Source: Ralstonia pickettii
GTDB taxonomy: Bacteria; Pseudomonadota; Gammaproteobacteria; Burkholderiales; Burkholderiaceae
NCBI RefSeq assembly: GCF_030582395.1
Contig: NZ_CP104381.1
Span: 372,001 to 436,000 of the forward strand
Length of the DNA: 64,000 bases
Direction: 5' to 3'
This document shows, in pieces, positions 1-9,893 of the stretch (position 1 is its first letter; the number at the start of each line of letters is the position of its first letter). The notes under the pieces were generated by a model. The model was not told where the DNA came from, did no database searches, and worked only from the letters and a program-made list of their open reading frames with translations. A program made the translations under genes and the position numbers.

Positions 1-123
1 GACGTTTCGGTACAGGCCGACTACATCGTGGTCGAGATGGCGCGTCACGTGCTCGGCGAGACCTGGCTGCAGGACTATGTGGCGCAGGCCAACGCCGGCG
101 GCATCGAGCGGGTTCTGGTGTGA
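1..123 (+). CDS. C-terminal end of an unidentified protein (partial)
   Basis: An open frame runs in from the left edge and encodes the last 40 residues of a protein ending ...GGIERVLV, with stop TGA at 121-123. Too little is present to name a family. The stop overlaps the GTG start of the next gene, so the two are probably translationally coupled. G+C-rich third positions match the downstream genes, which supports real coding. Confidence 0.6.
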   Translation, partial: DVSVQADYIVVEMARHVLGETWLQDYVAQANAGGIERVLV

Positions 124-572
124 CGTCTGCGACGACCGGCGAGCGCGCGCCCGGCTGCGCCCTGTGCGAGGCGGACGGCGGCGAGCCCGTCTGGCGTAAT
201 GCCAAGGCACGGGTGGTCCTGGTCGAGCACGCGCGCTTCCCCGGCTTCTGCCGCGTCATCTGGAACGATCACGTGGCCGAACAGACCGACTTGTCCGACG
301 CAGATCGCCACTGGCTGATGGACGTCGTCAGCCGGGTCGAGCGCGTGCTGCGGGCCGAACTGGCGCCCGACAAGATCAACCTCGCCAGCTTCGGCAATTT
401 CGTGCCGCATCTGCATTGGCACGTCATTCCGCGCTATCGTTGGGACACGCATTTTCCAGAGGCCGTCTGGGGCCCCGAGCAGCGCGCCCCTGATACCGCG
501 CGCATGGCCGAGATCACGGCCAAGTTGCCGGCGTTGTCGTACGCGCTGCACGCGGCGCTGGCCGACGCTTGA
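120..572 (+). CDS. HIT family protein (histidine triad hydrolase)
   Basis: This 150-residue protein starts with GTG and overlaps the previous stop codon. It carries the histidine triad HLHWHVIPR at residues 97-105 (H97, H99, H101), the nucleotide-phosphate-binding and catalytic motif of HIT hydrolases and transferases. A CxxC pair (C13, C16) near the N-terminus could bind zinc. Family members act on nucleoside phosphoramidates or dinucleoside polyphosphates in the cytoplasm; the exact substrate cannot be read from the sequence. Length is normal for the family. Confidence 0.85.
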   Translation: MTSATTGERAPGCALCEADGGEPVWRNAKARVVLVEHARFPGFCRVIWNDHVAEQTDLSDADRHWLMDVVSRVERVLRAELAPDKINLASFGNFVPHLHWHVIPRYRWDTHFPEAVWGPEQRAPDTARMAEITAKLPALSYALHAALADA

Positions 573-617
573 GATCTGTTGACGGTAGGCTGCCTAGCGC
601 CTGGTAACGCATCGCCC

Positions 618-651
618 CGTCGTGCGCGGAACCCCCGTGGCGCGCACGACG
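618..651 (+). terminator. Hairpin between HIT gene and ABC transporter
   Basis: A perfect 11-bp inverted repeat (CGTCGTGCGCG at 618-628, its complement at 641-651) has a 12-nt loop and is followed by a pyrimidine-rich stretch without a clean T run. It could be a weak terminator for the upstream operon or an mRNA-stabilising structure. Confidence 0.4.
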
Positions 652-686
652 TCTGATTCTCTTTCTGTTGCGCCAACGCCCTCGCC

Positions 687-2531
687 ATGACGACACCGCG
701 CACCGCCGCCACGCCAGATTCCCACAAGGATTCCATCTCCGAGTTGACCGTTCACCATGGACGGCTGAACCTCTCGGAGACCTGGCACCTGATCCGCCCA
801 TACTGGTTTTCGGAAGACCGCCACAAGGCCTGGGGGCTGCTTGCATTGGTGGTCGCCCTGAACCTGTTTCTGGTCTACATGAACGTGCTGTTCACGGACT
901 GGAACCGGCTTTTCTACAATGCGCTCGAGCAGAAGAACTACGGCGAATTCTGGACGCAGCTGGGCCGCTTTTCCTGGATTGCCGCGTTGCTGATCTTTGG
1001 CTCGATCATGCGTTTGTATTACTCGATGATGCTGCAGATGCGATGGCGGACGTGGATCACCGGTAGCTTCCTCGACGACTGGCTCAGCAAGCAGGCGTTC
1101 TACCGCCTGGAGCAGACGCACAGCGCCGACAACCCCGACCAACGGATCGCCGACGACCTGCGCAACTTCACCGATGCGACGCTCACCTTGGCGCTGGGTT
1201 TCCTGAATTCCGCTGTCACGCTGGTGTCGTTCTTCGGCATCCTGTGGGCGGTGTCGGGGCCGCTGGCGTTCAGCCTGGGCGGCCACGACTTCGTGATTCC
1301 CGGCTACATGGTGTGGTTTGCGCTGCTGTACTCGATCGTGGGCTCGGTCATCATCCACTTCGTGGGGCGGCCGCTGATCGGGCTGTCGTTCCAGCAGGAG
1401 CGTTACGAGGCGTACTTCCGTTTTCTGCTCGTGCGCGTGCGCGAGAACAGCGAGAGCATCGCCCTGTACCGCGGCGAGCCGACCGAAAAAGCCATCCTGC
1501 GCGGCCGTTTCGAACGCATCCGCACCAACTGGAACCAGTTGATGGAGTACACACGGCGCCTGACCTTTGCCAGTTCCGGCTATGCACAGTTCGCCATCAT
1601 CTTTCCGTTTCTGGTGTCGGCGCCGCGCTACTTTGGCGGCACGCTCACGCTGGGCGGAATGATGCAGGTTGCCACCGCGTTCGGGCAGGTGCAGGACGCG
1701 ATGTCGTGGTTTGTCACGAACTACCGCACGCTCGTCACCTGGAAAGCTTCCACCAACCGTCTGATTGAATTCCAGCGCGCCATCCGCGCCGCCGAGCGCG
1801 AAGAAGAGCGCCGCGCCGGCGTGCGGGATGTCGAGGTCGAAGCCGCCGCCGTACCCGCCATCGAAGCCCGCGGCCTCGCACTGAACCTGCCGAACCGCAA
1901 GCCCGAAGACTTGCTGGTCGAACCCTTCGACATGACGCTCGCGCGCGGTGAGCGTGTGCTCATCAACGGCCCGTCGGGCTGCGGCAAAAGCACGCTGGTG
2001 CGCGCCGTGGCCGGCATCTGGCCGTACGGCAGCGGTCGCATCGAGGTGCCGGACGATGCTCGCGTGCTGTTCCTGCCACAGCGCAGCTACCTGCCGTCGG
2101 GCACGCTGGCCGATGCGCTGTCGTATCCGGATTTGGCCACCCAGTACACCGCTGAGCGTCTGACCCAGGTGCTGAACGCATGCCGGTTGCCGACACTGGT
2201 CAATCTGCTGGACGAGGTCAGCAACTGGAGCCTGCGCCTGTCGCCTGGCGAGCAGCAGCGCCTGGCTTTTGCTCGTGCGTTGCTGCAACGCCCCGATTAC
2301 CTCTTCCTCGACGAGGCCACCAGCGCACTCGACGAAGACACCGAGGCGTTCATGTACAGCCTGATGCTCGAATCGATGCCCGATGTGACGATTGTCAGCG
2401 TGGCGCACCGCAGCACCGTGGCACGTTTCCATCATCGCCGCCTGCGCTACGTCCCCGAGGGCAATCCGTTGACTGCGGTAAGCTATCGGGTGGTGGAAGA
2501 ACCCGCGCACATGGCGCTGGCGGCTTCCTGA
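687..2531 (+). CDS. SbmA/BacA-like ABC transporter, fused permease and ATPase
   Basis: The 614-residue half-transporter has an N-terminal membrane domain with about six hydrophobic segments (residues ~45-330) of the ABC_membrane_2 (SbmA/BacA, YddA) type and a C-terminal ATPase. Walker [10 protein letters not shown] lies near residue 428, the signature LSPGEQQR near 518, and Walker [14 protein letters not shown] near 538. Relatives move peptides, cobalamin or very-long-chain acyl compounds across the inner membrane, and it should work as a homodimer. The substrate is not evident. It stands between the HIT gene and the ubiquinone cluster and is probably transcribed with the latter. Confidence 0.85.
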   Translation: MTTPRTAATPDSHKDSISELTVHHGRLNLSETWHLIRPYWFSEDRHKAWGLLALVVALNLFLVYMNVLFTDWNRLFYNALEQKNYGEFWTQLGRFSWIAALLIFGSIMRLYYSMMLQMRWRTWITGSFLDDWLSKQAFYRLEQTHSADNPDQRIADDLRNFTDATLTLALGFLNSAVTLVSFFGILWAVSGPLAFSLGGHDFVIPGYMVWFALLYSIVGSVIIHFVGRPLIGLSFQQERYEAYFRFLLVRVRENSESIALYRGEPTEKAILRGRFERIRTNWNQLMEYTRRLTFASSGYAQFAIIFPFLVSAPRYFGGTLTLGGMMQVATAFGQVQDAMSWFVTNYRTLVTWKASTNRLIEFQRAIRAAEREEERRAGVRDVEVEAAAVPAIEARGLALNLPNRKPEDLLVEPFDMTLARGERVLINGPSGCGKSTLVRAVAGIWPYGSGRIEVPDDARVLFLPQRSYLPSGTLADALSYPDLATQYTAERLTQVLNACRLPTLVNLLDEVSNWSLRLSPGEQQRLAFARALLQRPDYLFLDEATSALDEDTEAFMYSLMLESMPDVTIVSVAHRSTVARFHHRRLRYVPEGNPLTAVSYRVVEEPAHMALAAS

Positions 2532-2564
2532 AGCACCGTTTTCCGACTCGACGAGACGTTTTTC

Positions 2565-2981
2565 ATGGCCGGACTTTCCGCCGACACCCCACACCCGACC
2601 GGTATTACCGTCCACACGCAATCGCGCGTGCTGGAAATTGCCTTCGCCGATGGCAAGCAGTTCAGCCTGCCTTTCGAATACTTGCGCGTGCTGTCGCCGT
2701 CGGCAGAAGTGCAGGGGCATGGGCCCGGACAGGAGGTTCTGCAGACCGGCAAGCGCGAGGTGGGCATCGTCGGCGTGGAACCGGTCGGCAATTACGCGAT
2801 CCGGCCACTGTTCTCCGACGGTCACGATTCCGGCATCTACGATTGGGCTTATCTGTACCGCCTCGGCGTCGAACACGACGCACTCTGGCAAGCGTATCTC
2901 GATCGTCTGGCCGCCGCCGGTGTCGACCGTGACGCCCCGATGGCAGCCAACGCCGGCCACGCCTGTGGTCACAGCCACTGA
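2565..2981 (+). CDS. DUF971 domain protein
   Basis: This 138-residue protein matches the DUF971 (gamma-butyrobetaine hydroxylase-like N-terminal) family. The core [20 protein letters not shown] near residues 26-45 and [27 protein letters not shown] segment are typical. It ends in a His/Cys-rich tail (HACGHSH), possibly metal binding. DUF971 genes commonly sit beside ubiE in beta-proteobacteria; here ubiE starts 52 bp downstream. Molecular function is unknown. Iron-sulfur or metal handling is a guess from the tail and from family members with known roles. Confidence 0.85.
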   Translation: MAGLSADTPHPTGITVHTQSRVLEIAFADGKQFSLPFEYLRVLSPSAEVQGHGPGQEVLQTGKREVGIVGVEPVGNYAIRPLFSDGHDSGIYDWAYLYRLGVEHDALWQAYLDRLAAAGVDRDAPMAANAGHACGHSH

Positions 2982-3033
2982 TTCCCGATTCACTTTGCGG
3001 CGCCGTTGCGCTGCGTCCGTATCCCTTTCTGTC

Positions 3034-3765
3034 ATGAGCCAAACCCACTTCGGATTCCAGCAGGTCGATGAGCAGGAAAAGGCCGGCAAGGTTGCCGGCG
3101 TGTTCCATTCCGTCGCGAGCAAGTACGACGTGATGAACGACCTGATGTCCGGCGGCCTGCACCGCGTGTGGAAAATGTTCACCATTGCCCAGGCAGCAGT
3201 GCGGCCTGGCTACAAGGTGCTCGATATCGCTGGCGGCACGGGTGATCTGGCGAAGGCCTTCGCGCGCCAGGCAGGTCCGACCGGCGAGGTCTGGCTGACC
3301 GACATCAACGAGTCGATGCTGCGCGTCGGCCGTGACCGGCTGCTCGATGCTGGCGTGCTCACCCCCACCGCCCTGTGCGACGCCGAGCACATTCCCTTTC
3401 CGAATGCTTACTTCGATGTGGTGACAGTGGCATTCGGCTTGCGCAACATGACGCACAAGGATCGCGCGCTTGCTGAAATGCGCCGTGTGGTGAAGCCGGG
3501 CGGCAAAGTCATGGTGTTGGAGTTTTCCAAGGTGTGGCAGCCGCTGGAGAAGGCCTATGACCTGTACTCGTTCAAGGTACTGCCCTGGTTGGGCAGCAAA
3601 GTGGCGGGCGACCCCGAGAGCTACCGCTACCTGGCCGAGTCCATCCGCATGCATCCGGATCAGGAAACGCTCAAGCAGATGATGGAACAGGCCGGATTCG
3701 ACTCGGTCGAATATTTCAATCTGACAGCGGGTGTCGTGGCTCTGCACGTCGGCCGTCGCCTTTAA
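3034..3765 (+). CDS. ubiE: Ubiquinone/menaquinone C-methyltransferase UbiE
   Basis: UbiE performs the SAM-dependent C-methylation of 2-polyprenyl-6-methoxy-1,4-benzoquinol in ubiquinone synthesis (and of demethylmenaquinol where present). The 243-residue product begins MSQTHFGFQ, chosen over longer in-frame starts because family alignment begins here. It shows [19 protein letters not shown] (UbiE signature 1), the SAM-binding loop [12 protein letters not shown] near residue 63, and [20 protein letters not shown] (signature 2 region). It belongs to a ubi cluster with ubiJ and ubiB downstream. Confidence 0.97.
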   Translation: MSQTHFGFQQVDEQEKAGKVAGVFHSVASKYDVMNDLMSGGLHRVWKMFTIAQAAVRPGYKVLDIAGGTGDLAKAFARQAGPTGEVWLTDINESMLRVGRDRLLDAGVLTPTALCDAEHIPFPNAYFDVVTVAFGLRNMTHKDRALAEMRRVVKPGGKVMVLEFSKVWQPLEKAYDLYSFKVLPWLGSKVAGDPESYRYLAESIRMHPDQETLKQMMEQAGFDSVEYFNLTAGVVALHVGRRL

Positions 3766-3891
3766 GTGTGCCGTCGTTCCACCGGATGGGCGATGTAGCG
3801 CGTTGCGGCGATATGCCACGATCCTTCCCATTGAATTTCGGCGTTGACGTCTTCATCTAGTGGCGTCACTGCCACTGGAGAGAAGACAGCG

Positions 3892-4941
3892 ATGAGTTTG
3901 CATTGGGGTGGAAAATTGATGGCGGGCGCGCTGGTCGCGACGCTCGCACTGGGCACGGCAATCGATGCCAACGCCAAGCGCATGGGTGGCAGCCGCAGCA
4001 TCGGCAAGCAGTCGTCCACCGTGACGCAACGCCAACAGACGCCGCCGGCCACAACGCCTTCGCCGACACAGCAGGCCGCACCGGCTGCGCAACCTTCGCC
4101 GGCCGCTCCGGCCCCGACCGCACCGGCGGCAAAGCCCGGACGTAACTGGGGCGGCATGCTCGGTGGCCTGGCAGCCGGTCTGGGTATTGGATACCTGCTG
4201 TCGAAGTTTGGTCTCGGGGCGGGCCTCGCCTCGTTGCTATCGAACCTGATCCTGATTGCGCTCGTCGCCTTCGTGGTGATGTGGATCATTCGCAAGGTGC
4301 GTGGCAGCCGTCCGCAAGGTCCCGCCTACGCGACGGGCGGCCCCTCCTTGGGTGGCGACCGCGAGCCGTACGTGCCGCAACCTGCAGCGCCGGCTCCGCA
4401 GGCGCCTACGCCGGCGGCCTCCTCGCTCAACACCGGCAATGCGTCGGGTTTGGGCGCTGGCGCCGCAACCGCAGCACAGTCGTGGAACCTGGGCGGTCCG
4501 GCCGCCTCGACCGCGCAGGCTGTCAACGCTCAACCGGCTGCAGCCGCGCCGCAGCAGCCGTGGGGCGTGCCGGCAGATTTCGACACGCAAGCCTTCCTGC
4601 GCAACGCCAAGGTGTACTTCATCCGCCTGCAGGCCGCTTGGGATGCGGGCAATCTCAACGACATCCGCGAGTTCACCACGCCCGAGATGTTCGCCGAGAT
4701 CAAGATGGACCTGGCTGACCGCGGCACTTCGCCCAACAAGACCGACGTGGTCTCGGTTGAAGCCGAAATGCTGGGTATCGAAACTCAGGCCGCCGAATAC
4801 CTCGCGAGCGTGCGCTTCTCGGGCATGATCCGCGAAGAAGCCAACGCGCCCGCACAGCCGTTTGCTGAGGTGTGGAATCTGACCAAGCCGACGCAGGGTG
4901 CGGGGGGGTGGGTCTTGGCGGGCATTCAGCAGTTGCAATGA
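3892..4941 (+). CDS. Tim44-like domain protein
   Basis: The 349-residue protein has an N-terminal signal-like segment (residues ~1-28, with a run of A/L then ANA before KR), a Pro/Ala/Gln-rich low-complexity linker, a glycine-rich hydrophobic stretch with a membrane segment (NLILIALVAFVVMWIIRKV, about residues 115-135), a second linker, and a C-terminal Tim44-like domain (~residues 225-349). Tim44-like bacterial proteins are predicted membrane-tethered proteins of uncertain role. Its place between ubiE and ubiJ/ubiB suggests a link to ubiquinone metabolism or its membrane assembly, but this is only context. The start at MSLHWGG gives the signal peptide; an upstream in-frame ATG would bury it. 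Confidence 0.85.
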   Translation: MSLHWGGKLMAGALVATLALGTAIDANAKRMGGSRSIGKQSSTVTQRQQTPPATTPSPTQQAAPAAQPSPAAPAPTAPAAKPGRNWGGMLGGLAAGLGIGYLLSKFGLGAGLASLLSNLILIALVAFVVMWIIRKVRGSRPQGPAYATGGPSLGGDREPYVPQPAAPAPQAPTPAASSLNTGNASGLGAGAATAAQSWNLGGPAASTAQAVNAQPAAAAPQQPWGVPADFDTQAFLRNAKVYFIRLQAAWDAGNLNDIREFTTPEMFAEIKMDLADRGTSPNKTDVVSVEAEMLGIETQAAEYLASVRFSGMIREEANAPAQPFAEVWNLTKPTQGAGGWVLAGIQQLQ

Positions 4942-4997
4942 TGCTGTAACAACTCGAAGCGCCGCAAAACGGTCGTTTCAACATTCCCCGTAAAATA

Positions 4998-5026
4998 GGG
5001 CCCGACCTTCTGGTTCGGGCCTTTTT
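4998..5026 (+). terminator. Intrinsic terminator after the Tim44-like gene
   Basis: GGCCCGA (4999-5005) pairs with TCGGGCC (5015-5021), with inner CC/GG pairs and a TTCT loop, and is followed by TTTTT. It lies 57 nt after the Tim44-like stop. It suggests that ubiJ-ubiB has at least partly separate transcription from ubiE. Confidence 0.8.
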
Positions 5027-5086
5027 GCTGCCCGCCGCGAGCCCGCTTCTTGCTGCTTTCCTGCTGTTTTTGCGCACCATCACCGC

Positions 5087-5743
5087 ATGTCCTCGACAGC
5101 CACTTCGTCTCCGTTTCCGCTTGTGCTGATGCAGCCGCTGCTGCTCGCGCTCAACCATCTGCTGCGCCAGGAGCCCTGGGCGCAGGAGACGCTGCAGCCG
5201 TTCGCGGGCCGCGTCGCACGCTTTGATCTGGCGCCCCTGTCGATGACGTTGCAGGTGGACGCCGCCGGCCTGGTGACGGCTCCCGAGCCTGATGTCGAAC
5301 CGGCGGTGACGGTTGTCGTGCCGCTCGCGGCCGCTGCAGCCGACTACGCCGCAGGCGGGCAGGCCGCCGTGCTCAAGCACGTGCGCATCGAGGGCGAAGC
5401 CGAGTTTGCCAACGTGCTGTCGACGCTGCTGCGCAACCTGCGCTGGGATGCGGCGGAAGATCTTTCGCGCGTGTTTGGCGATGTCATCGCGCAGCGCATG
5501 GTGAGCGGCGCGCAGGCTGCCCGTACCGAAGCCACGCGCGTGGGCCGTTCGCTGGCGGAATCGGTGGCGTCTTACCTGACTGATGAGCAACCGACGCTCG
5601 TGCGCCACGCGCGCCTTGCGCACTTCGCCGCCGACGTGGCGGCGCTGCGAGATGCCGAGGCGCGTCTGGTCAAGCGGCTGGAGCGGCTCGAAAAACTTCC
5701 ACGACCGGCCACCCGGATCGCACGTCAGGGTGAATCGGCATGA
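5087..5743 (+). CDS. ubiJ: Ubiquinone biosynthesis accessory factor UbiJ (SCP2 domain)
   Basis: UbiJ is a lipid-binding scaffold that organises the soluble Ubi hydroxylase/methyltransferase complex. The 218-residue protein has an N-terminal SCP2-like sterol-carrier fold (about residues 25-125, with the hydrophobic motif [20 protein letters not shown]) and a C-terminal helical/coiled tail ([17 protein letters not shown]). Family assignment is strengthened by position directly before ubiB, with a 4-nt ATGA overlap, as in the enterobacterial ubiE-ubiJ-ubiB order. Confidence 0.88.
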   Translation: MSSTATSSPFPLVLMQPLLLALNHLLRQEPWAQETLQPFAGRVARFDLAPLSMTLQVDAAGLVTAPEPDVEPAVTVVVPLAAAAADYAAGGQAAVLKHVRIEGEAEFANVLSTLLRNLRWDAAEDLSRVFGDVIAQRMVSGAQAARTEATRVGRSLAESVASYLTDEQPTLVRHARLAHFAADVAALRDAEARLVKRLERLEKLPRPATRIARQGESA

Positions 5744-7317
5744 CGCGCTTCTTCCGGTTGGGCAAGATTGTTTTCGTCATTCTCTATTACGGGCTGGATC
5801 AGCTGGCGTTGTCGGGCTTCAAGAGCCGCCGCATTCGCGCGCTGGTCTGGTTGCTGACGCTGGGCCGCAAGCCGAAGCTGCCCCGCGGCGAGCGCCTGCG
5901 CCTGGCGCTGGAGCAGCTTGGGCCCATCTTCGTGAAGTTCGGGCAGGTGCTGTCGACGCGGCGCGATCTGCTGCCGCCAGATGTGGCCGACGAACTCGCC
6001 AAGCTGCAGGATCGTGTGCCGCCGTTCGACCCGAAGGTGGCCGCCGCCATCGTGGAGAAATCGCTCGGCAAGCCGCTCTCGGCGCTGTTCCATCGTTTCG
6101 ATCATCACCCCGTGGCGAGCGCGTCGATTGCCCAGGTGCATTTCGCCACATTGCGCGGCGGCCCCTTCGATGGTCGCGAGGTGGCGGTCAAGGTCCTGCG
6201 CCCGGGCATGCTGCCGGTGATCGACAGCGACCTCGCGCTGATGCGGGATCTCGCGACCTGGATGGAAAAGCTGTGGGCCGACGCCAAGCGCCTGAAGCCG
6301 CGCGAGGTGGTCGCCGAATTCGACAAGTACCTGCACGACGAGCTGGACCTGATGCGCGAGGCGGCCAACGCCAGTCAGCTGCGCCGCAATTTTGCCAAGT
6401 CCGACCTGCTGTTGGTGCCCGAGGTTTTCTGGGATTGGTGCACGTCCGAAGTGTTTGTGATGGAGCGCATGCACGGCATGCGGATATCGCACACGGAAGA
6501 GCTGCGTGCGGCCGGCGTCGACATGCACAAGCTCGCGCGCGACGGCGTGGAGATTTTCTTCACGCAGGTCTTCCGCGATGGCTTTTTCCACGCCGACATG
6601 CACCCCGGCAACATTCTCGTGAGCGTGGCGCCTGAGACGCTGGGCCGCTACATCGCGCTGGACTTCGGCATCGTCGGGGCGCTGTCGGAGTTCGACAAGA
6701 ACTACCTCGCGCAGAACTTCCTGGCGTTTTTCCAGCGCGACTACCACCGCGTAGCGGTGTTGCATATCGAGTCCGGCTGGGCGCCGGAAGAAACACGCGT
6801 GGAAGAGCTGGAAGGTGCCATTCGCGCCTGCTGCGAGCCGTATTTCGATCGGCCGCTGGGCGAGATCTCGCTGGGTCTGGTGTTGATGCGGCTGTTCCAG
6901 ACTTCGCGCCGCTTCAATGTGGAAGTCCAGCCGCAGCTTGTGCTGCTCCAGAAGACGCTGCTGAACGTCGAAGGGCTGGGCCGCCAGCTCGATCCGGATC
7001 TGGACTTGTGGAAGACGGCCAAGCCGTTCCTCGAACGCTGGATGCACGAGCAGATCGGCTGGCGCGGTTTTGTCGAGCGGCTGAAGGTCGAGGCGCCGCA
7101 ATGGGCCAACAAGCTGCCGGACTTCCCGCGCCTGGTGCATCAGATTCTGGATCGCCACTCCCGGGAAGATGGAAACGCGCAGACCGCCGCGCTCACCGCG
7201 CTGCTTGCCGAGCAAAAGCGTACCAACCGGCTGCTGTCCGCCGCGCTGCTGTTCGTCGGCGGCTTCGCGGTCGGCATCATTGCGACGCATGTGCTGGCCT
7301 GGATGTCCCGCTACTGA
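5740..7317 (+). CDS. ubiB: UbiB, atypical kinase-like ATPase of ubiquinone synthesis
   Basis: UbiB/COQ8 is a membrane-bound ATPase that supports early ubiquinone-precursor handling. The 525-residue protein carries the family hallmark KxGQ motif ([18 protein letters not shown], near residues 62-80), the alanine-type loop [11 protein letters not shown], a catalytic-loop region [11 protein letters not shown] near residue 284 and DFGIVG near 307. Two C-terminal hydrophobic helices (~residues 490-520) anchor it in the inner membrane. It overlaps ubiJ by four bases. Confidence 0.96.
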   Translation: MTRFFRLGKIVFVILYYGLDQLALSGFKSRRIRALVWLLTLGRKPKLPRGERLRLALEQLGPIFVKFGQVLSTRRDLLPPDVADELAKLQDRVPPFDPKVAAAIVEKSLGKPLSALFHRFDHHPVASASIAQVHFATLRGGPFDGREVAVKVLRPGMLPVIDSDLALMRDLATWMEKLWADAKRLKPREVVAEFDKYLHDELDLMREAANASQLRRNFAKSDLLLVPEVFWDWCTSEVFVMERMHGMRISHTEELRAAGVDMHKLARDGVEIFFTQVFRDGFFHADMHPGNILVSVAPETLGRYIALDFGIVGALSEFDKNYLAQNFLAFFQRDYHRVAVLHIESGWAPEETRVEELEGAIRACCEPYFDRPLGEISLGLVLMRLFQTSRRFNVEVQPQLVLLQKTLLNVEGLGRQLDPDLDLWKTAKPFLERWMHEQIGWRGFVERLKVEAPQWANKLPDFPRLVHQILDRHSREDGNAQTAALTALLAEQKRTNRLLSAALLFVGGFAVGIIATHVLAWMSRY

Positions 7318-7340
7318 CCCGTGTTGAACTCTTGAGCGCC

Positions 7341-7970
7341 ATGGCCGAACCGCCCGTCTTCCAATCCCGTGACGCAGCCGATCCCGCCTTCTGGGACGAA
7401 CGTTTCACGCGTGAGCACACTCCGTGGGACGCGGCCGGTGTGCCCGCCGCCTTCCGGCAATTCTGCGAAGCGCAGCCTGCGCCGCTTTCCACATTGATCC
7501 CCGGATGCGGGAACGCCTACGAAGCCGGCTGGCTGGCCGAGCGTGGCTGGCCCGTCACGGCCATCGACTTTGCGCCGAGCGCCGTGGCATCGGCCAAGGC
7601 TGTGTTGGGCCCGCACGCCGACGTGGTGGAACTGGCGGATTTCTTCGGCTTTTCGCCGGCTCGCTCGGTGCAATGGATTTATGAACGCGCTTTCCTGTGC
7701 GCGATGCCGCGGCGCCTCTGGTCCGACTACGCCGTCCGCGTGGCGAAACTGCTTCCGCCTGGCGGATTGCTGGCCGGTTTCTTTGCCGTGGTGGAAGGCC
7801 GTGAAGCGGTGTTGAAGGGGCCGCCGTTCGAGATTACGCAATCCGAGCTGGATGGGCTGCTGCTGCCTGCGTTCGAGCGCGTCAGCGATATGCCTATCGC
7901 CGAGGCCGATTCCATTCCCGTGTTCGCTGGGCGCGAGCGCTGGCAAGTCTGGCGCCGCCGCGCCGATTGA
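7341..7970 (+). CDS. TPMT-family SAM-dependent methyltransferase
   Basis: The 209-residue protein begins MAEPPVFQSRDAADPAFWDE, the family-typical WDERF start. The SAM-binding motif IPGCGNAYEAGWLAERG lies at about residue 53. Similar small TPMT-like enzymes methylate thiols, halides or tellurite; the substrate here is unknown. The start 23 bp after ubiB is preferred because longer in-frame extensions run inside ubiB. Likely co-transcribed with ubiB. Confidence 0.85.
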   Translation: MAEPPVFQSRDAADPAFWDERFTREHTPWDAAGVPAAFRQFCEAQPAPLSTLIPGCGNAYEAGWLAERGWPVTAIDFAPSAVASAKAVLGPHADVVELADFFGFSPARSVQWIYERAFLCAMPRRLWSDYAVRVAKLLPPGGLLAGFFAVVEGREAVLKGPPFEITQSELDGLLLPAFERVSDMPIAEADSIPVFAGRERWQVWRRRAD

Positions 7971-8120
7971 CCCGTCGTCCGGGCCAGTGTTGGTGCGAAG
8001 CAACATGGGCCATGGTCAGCGAAAAGCCTGCCCGCGCCCGTTGCGGGCCGTCGCACAAAAAACTGGCAAACGGGGCGGCATTCGTGGTCGCACCGATGCC
8101 CCGCCGCGCGGTCCCATCGC

Positions 8121-8126
8121 TATAAT
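8121..8126 (+). promoter_or_regulatory. Candidate -10 box for the symporter gene
   Basis: A perfect TATAAT hexamer lies about 75 bp before the symporter start. The -35 region is G+C rich and poor, so an activator may be needed, or the match may be fortuitous. Confidence 0.4.
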
Positions 8127-8201
8127 CCGGCCACTTTGCCCGGCGCCCAGCGGCCCCAAGCCGGGACGCCCTGGGGTCTTCCCGCTTCTTTCCGCGCTGC
8201 C

Positions 8202-9641
8202 ATGCTGATCTGGTTTGTCATTGTTTACTGGGTGATTTCGGTCGGGATCGGCCTCTGGGCGGCGCTGCGCGTGCGCAATACCGCCGATTTCGCCGTGGCT
8301 GGCCGCAGCCTGCCGTTCTACGTCGTGACCGCCACGGTGTTCGCCACCTGGTTTGGCTCCGAGGCGGTGCTCGGGATTCCCGCAGAATTTCTCAAGGACG
8401 GCCTGCACGGTGTGGTGGCCGATCCGTTCGGTTCGTCGTTGTGCCTGGTGTTGGTGGGTCTGTTCTTCGCCAAGCCGCTGTACCGGATGAACCTGCTCAC
8501 CATTGGTGACTTCTATCGCAACCGCTTCGGCCGCGTCGCAGAAACGCTGACCACCCTGTGCATCGTCGTGTCGTACCTGGGCTGGGTGGCAGCGCAGATC
8601 AAGGCGCTGGGGCTGGTGTTCTACACCGTGTCTGACGGCGCGGTTTCGCAAGACCTCGGGATGATGATCGGCGCGGGCAGCGTCCTCGTCTACACGCTGT
8701 TCGGCGGCATGTGGTCGGTGGCGGTGACCGACTTCATCCAGATGATCATCATCGTGATCGGCATGCTGTACATCGGCTGGGAAGTGTCGGGTCAGGCCGG
8801 TGGCGTCGGCACGGTGGTGGCGCACGCGGCGGCTTCGGGCAAGTTTTCGTTCTGGCCGGCGTTCAATCCGATCGAAATCATCGGCTTCGTGACGGCGTGG
8901 ATCACCATGATGCTCGGCTCGATCCCGCAGCAGGACGTGTTCCAGCGGGTGACGTCGTCGCGCACCGAGCGCATCGCCGGCACAGCTTCGGTGCTGGGCG
9001 GCGTGCTGTACTTCATGTTCGCGTTCGTGCCGATGTTCCTGGCGTATTCCGCCACGCTTATCGACCCGCAGATGGTGGCAAAGTACATCGATACCGATTC
9101 GCAGATGATCTTGCCGAACCTGGTGCTGCAGCATGCGCCGATCTTTGCGCAGGTGATGTTCTTCGGCGCGCTGCTTTCGGCTATCAAGAGCTGCGCCAGC
9201 GCGACGCTGCTCGCGCCGTCCGTGACGTTTGCCGAAAACGTGCTGCGCCCGTTGTTGCCGAACATGGACGACAAGCGCTTCCTGCGCGTCATGCAGGCCG
9301 TGGTGCTGACCTTCACGGTGCTGGTGACGCTGTTTGCGCTGAACTCGCACCTGTCGATCTTCCACATGGTCGAAAGTGCTTACAAGGTAACGTTGGTGGC
9401 TGCCTTCGTGCCGCTGGCCTTTGGCCTGTTCTGGAAGCGCGCGACGAAGCAGGGCGGTCTGCTGGCGATTACCCTGGGCCTCGCGGCATGGATCTGGTGC
9501 GAAGTGTTCCTGCCCAATGCGATGCTTCCGCCACAATTGGTTGGCCTCCTGGCCAGCTTCGGTGCAATGGTCGCTGGCTCGCTCGGGCCGCAATGGATCG
9601 CGAACCGTGCGCCAACGACCAAGGCCGCCACACAAGCCTGA
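8202..9641 (+). CDS. Sodium:solute symporter family transporter
   Basis: This 479-residue polytopic protein (about 12-13 hydrophobic segments) belongs to the SSS family. Diagnostic features are the early motif NTADFAVAGRSLPFYVVTAT, the ATWFGSEAVLGIPAEF segment of the family, and GGMWSVAVTDFIQMIIIVIG. Such proteins use the sodium gradient to import solutes such as proline, pantothenate, acetate or sugars; the substrate cannot be assigned. The start MLIWFVIVYW was chosen because the first helix begins there; an upstream in-frame ATG adds a non-helical extension. Confidence 0.88.
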   Translation: MLIWFVIVYWVISVGIGLWAALRVRNTADFAVAGRSLPFYVVTATVFATWFGSEAVLGIPAEFLKDGLHGVVADPFGSSLCLVLVGLFFAKPLYRMNLLTIGDFYRNRFGRVAETLTTLCIVVSYLGWVAAQIKALGLVFYTVSDGAVSQDLGMMIGAGSVLVYTLFGGMWSVAVTDFIQMIIIVIGMLYIGWEVSGQAGGVGTVVAHAAASGKFSFWPAFNPIEIIGFVTAWITMMLGSIPQQDVFQRVTSSRTERIAGTASVLGGVLYFMFAFVPMFLAYSATLIDPQMVAKYIDTDSQMILPNLVLQHAPIFAQVMFFGALLSAIKSCASATLLAPSVTFAENVLRPLLPNMDDKRFLRVMQAVVLTFTVLVTLFALNSHLSIFHMVESAYKVTLVAAFVPLAFGLFWKRATKQGGLLAITLGLAAWIWCEVFLPNAMLPPQLVGLLASFGAMVAGSLGPQWIANRAPTTKAATQA

Positions 9642-9734
9642 GCGTGTTGTCGCGTGCGTGCGCGGTGTGCCACTTTGTCGCACGTCGCCTTCGCCCGCGC
9701 CGAATCTGCGGTCTGGAATTCCCTCAAAAGGGTT

Positions 9735-9740
9735 TATAAT
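9735..9740 (+). promoter_or_regulatory. Candidate promoter of the fmdB-like/DUF502/aspS operon
   Basis: A perfect TATAAT hexamer occurs in an A/T-rich patch within the 252-bp gap, 153 bp before the fmdB-like gene. The -35 (around 9712-9718) is weak. It would give a leader of about 145 nt. Confidence 0.5.
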
Positions 9741-9893
9741 TCAAGGCTTTGCGCGCCAGCACTTGTATGGCGTGCAGTTGCCCCAATCTTGCGTAAGCCC
9801 GTGCGTGTGCGTTAGTTCCCGCATCGCGTCCCTGGTGTGCGCGGGCAATCCAATCGCTTTCTTGTCATTTGTTTGCTCCTGGGTGAGGACACC

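Noticed and set aside
594..3185. Minus-strand open frame of about 860 codons opposite the ABC transporter
   Set aside because: Same cause: shadow of strongly biased codon use. No start context and no family resemblance.
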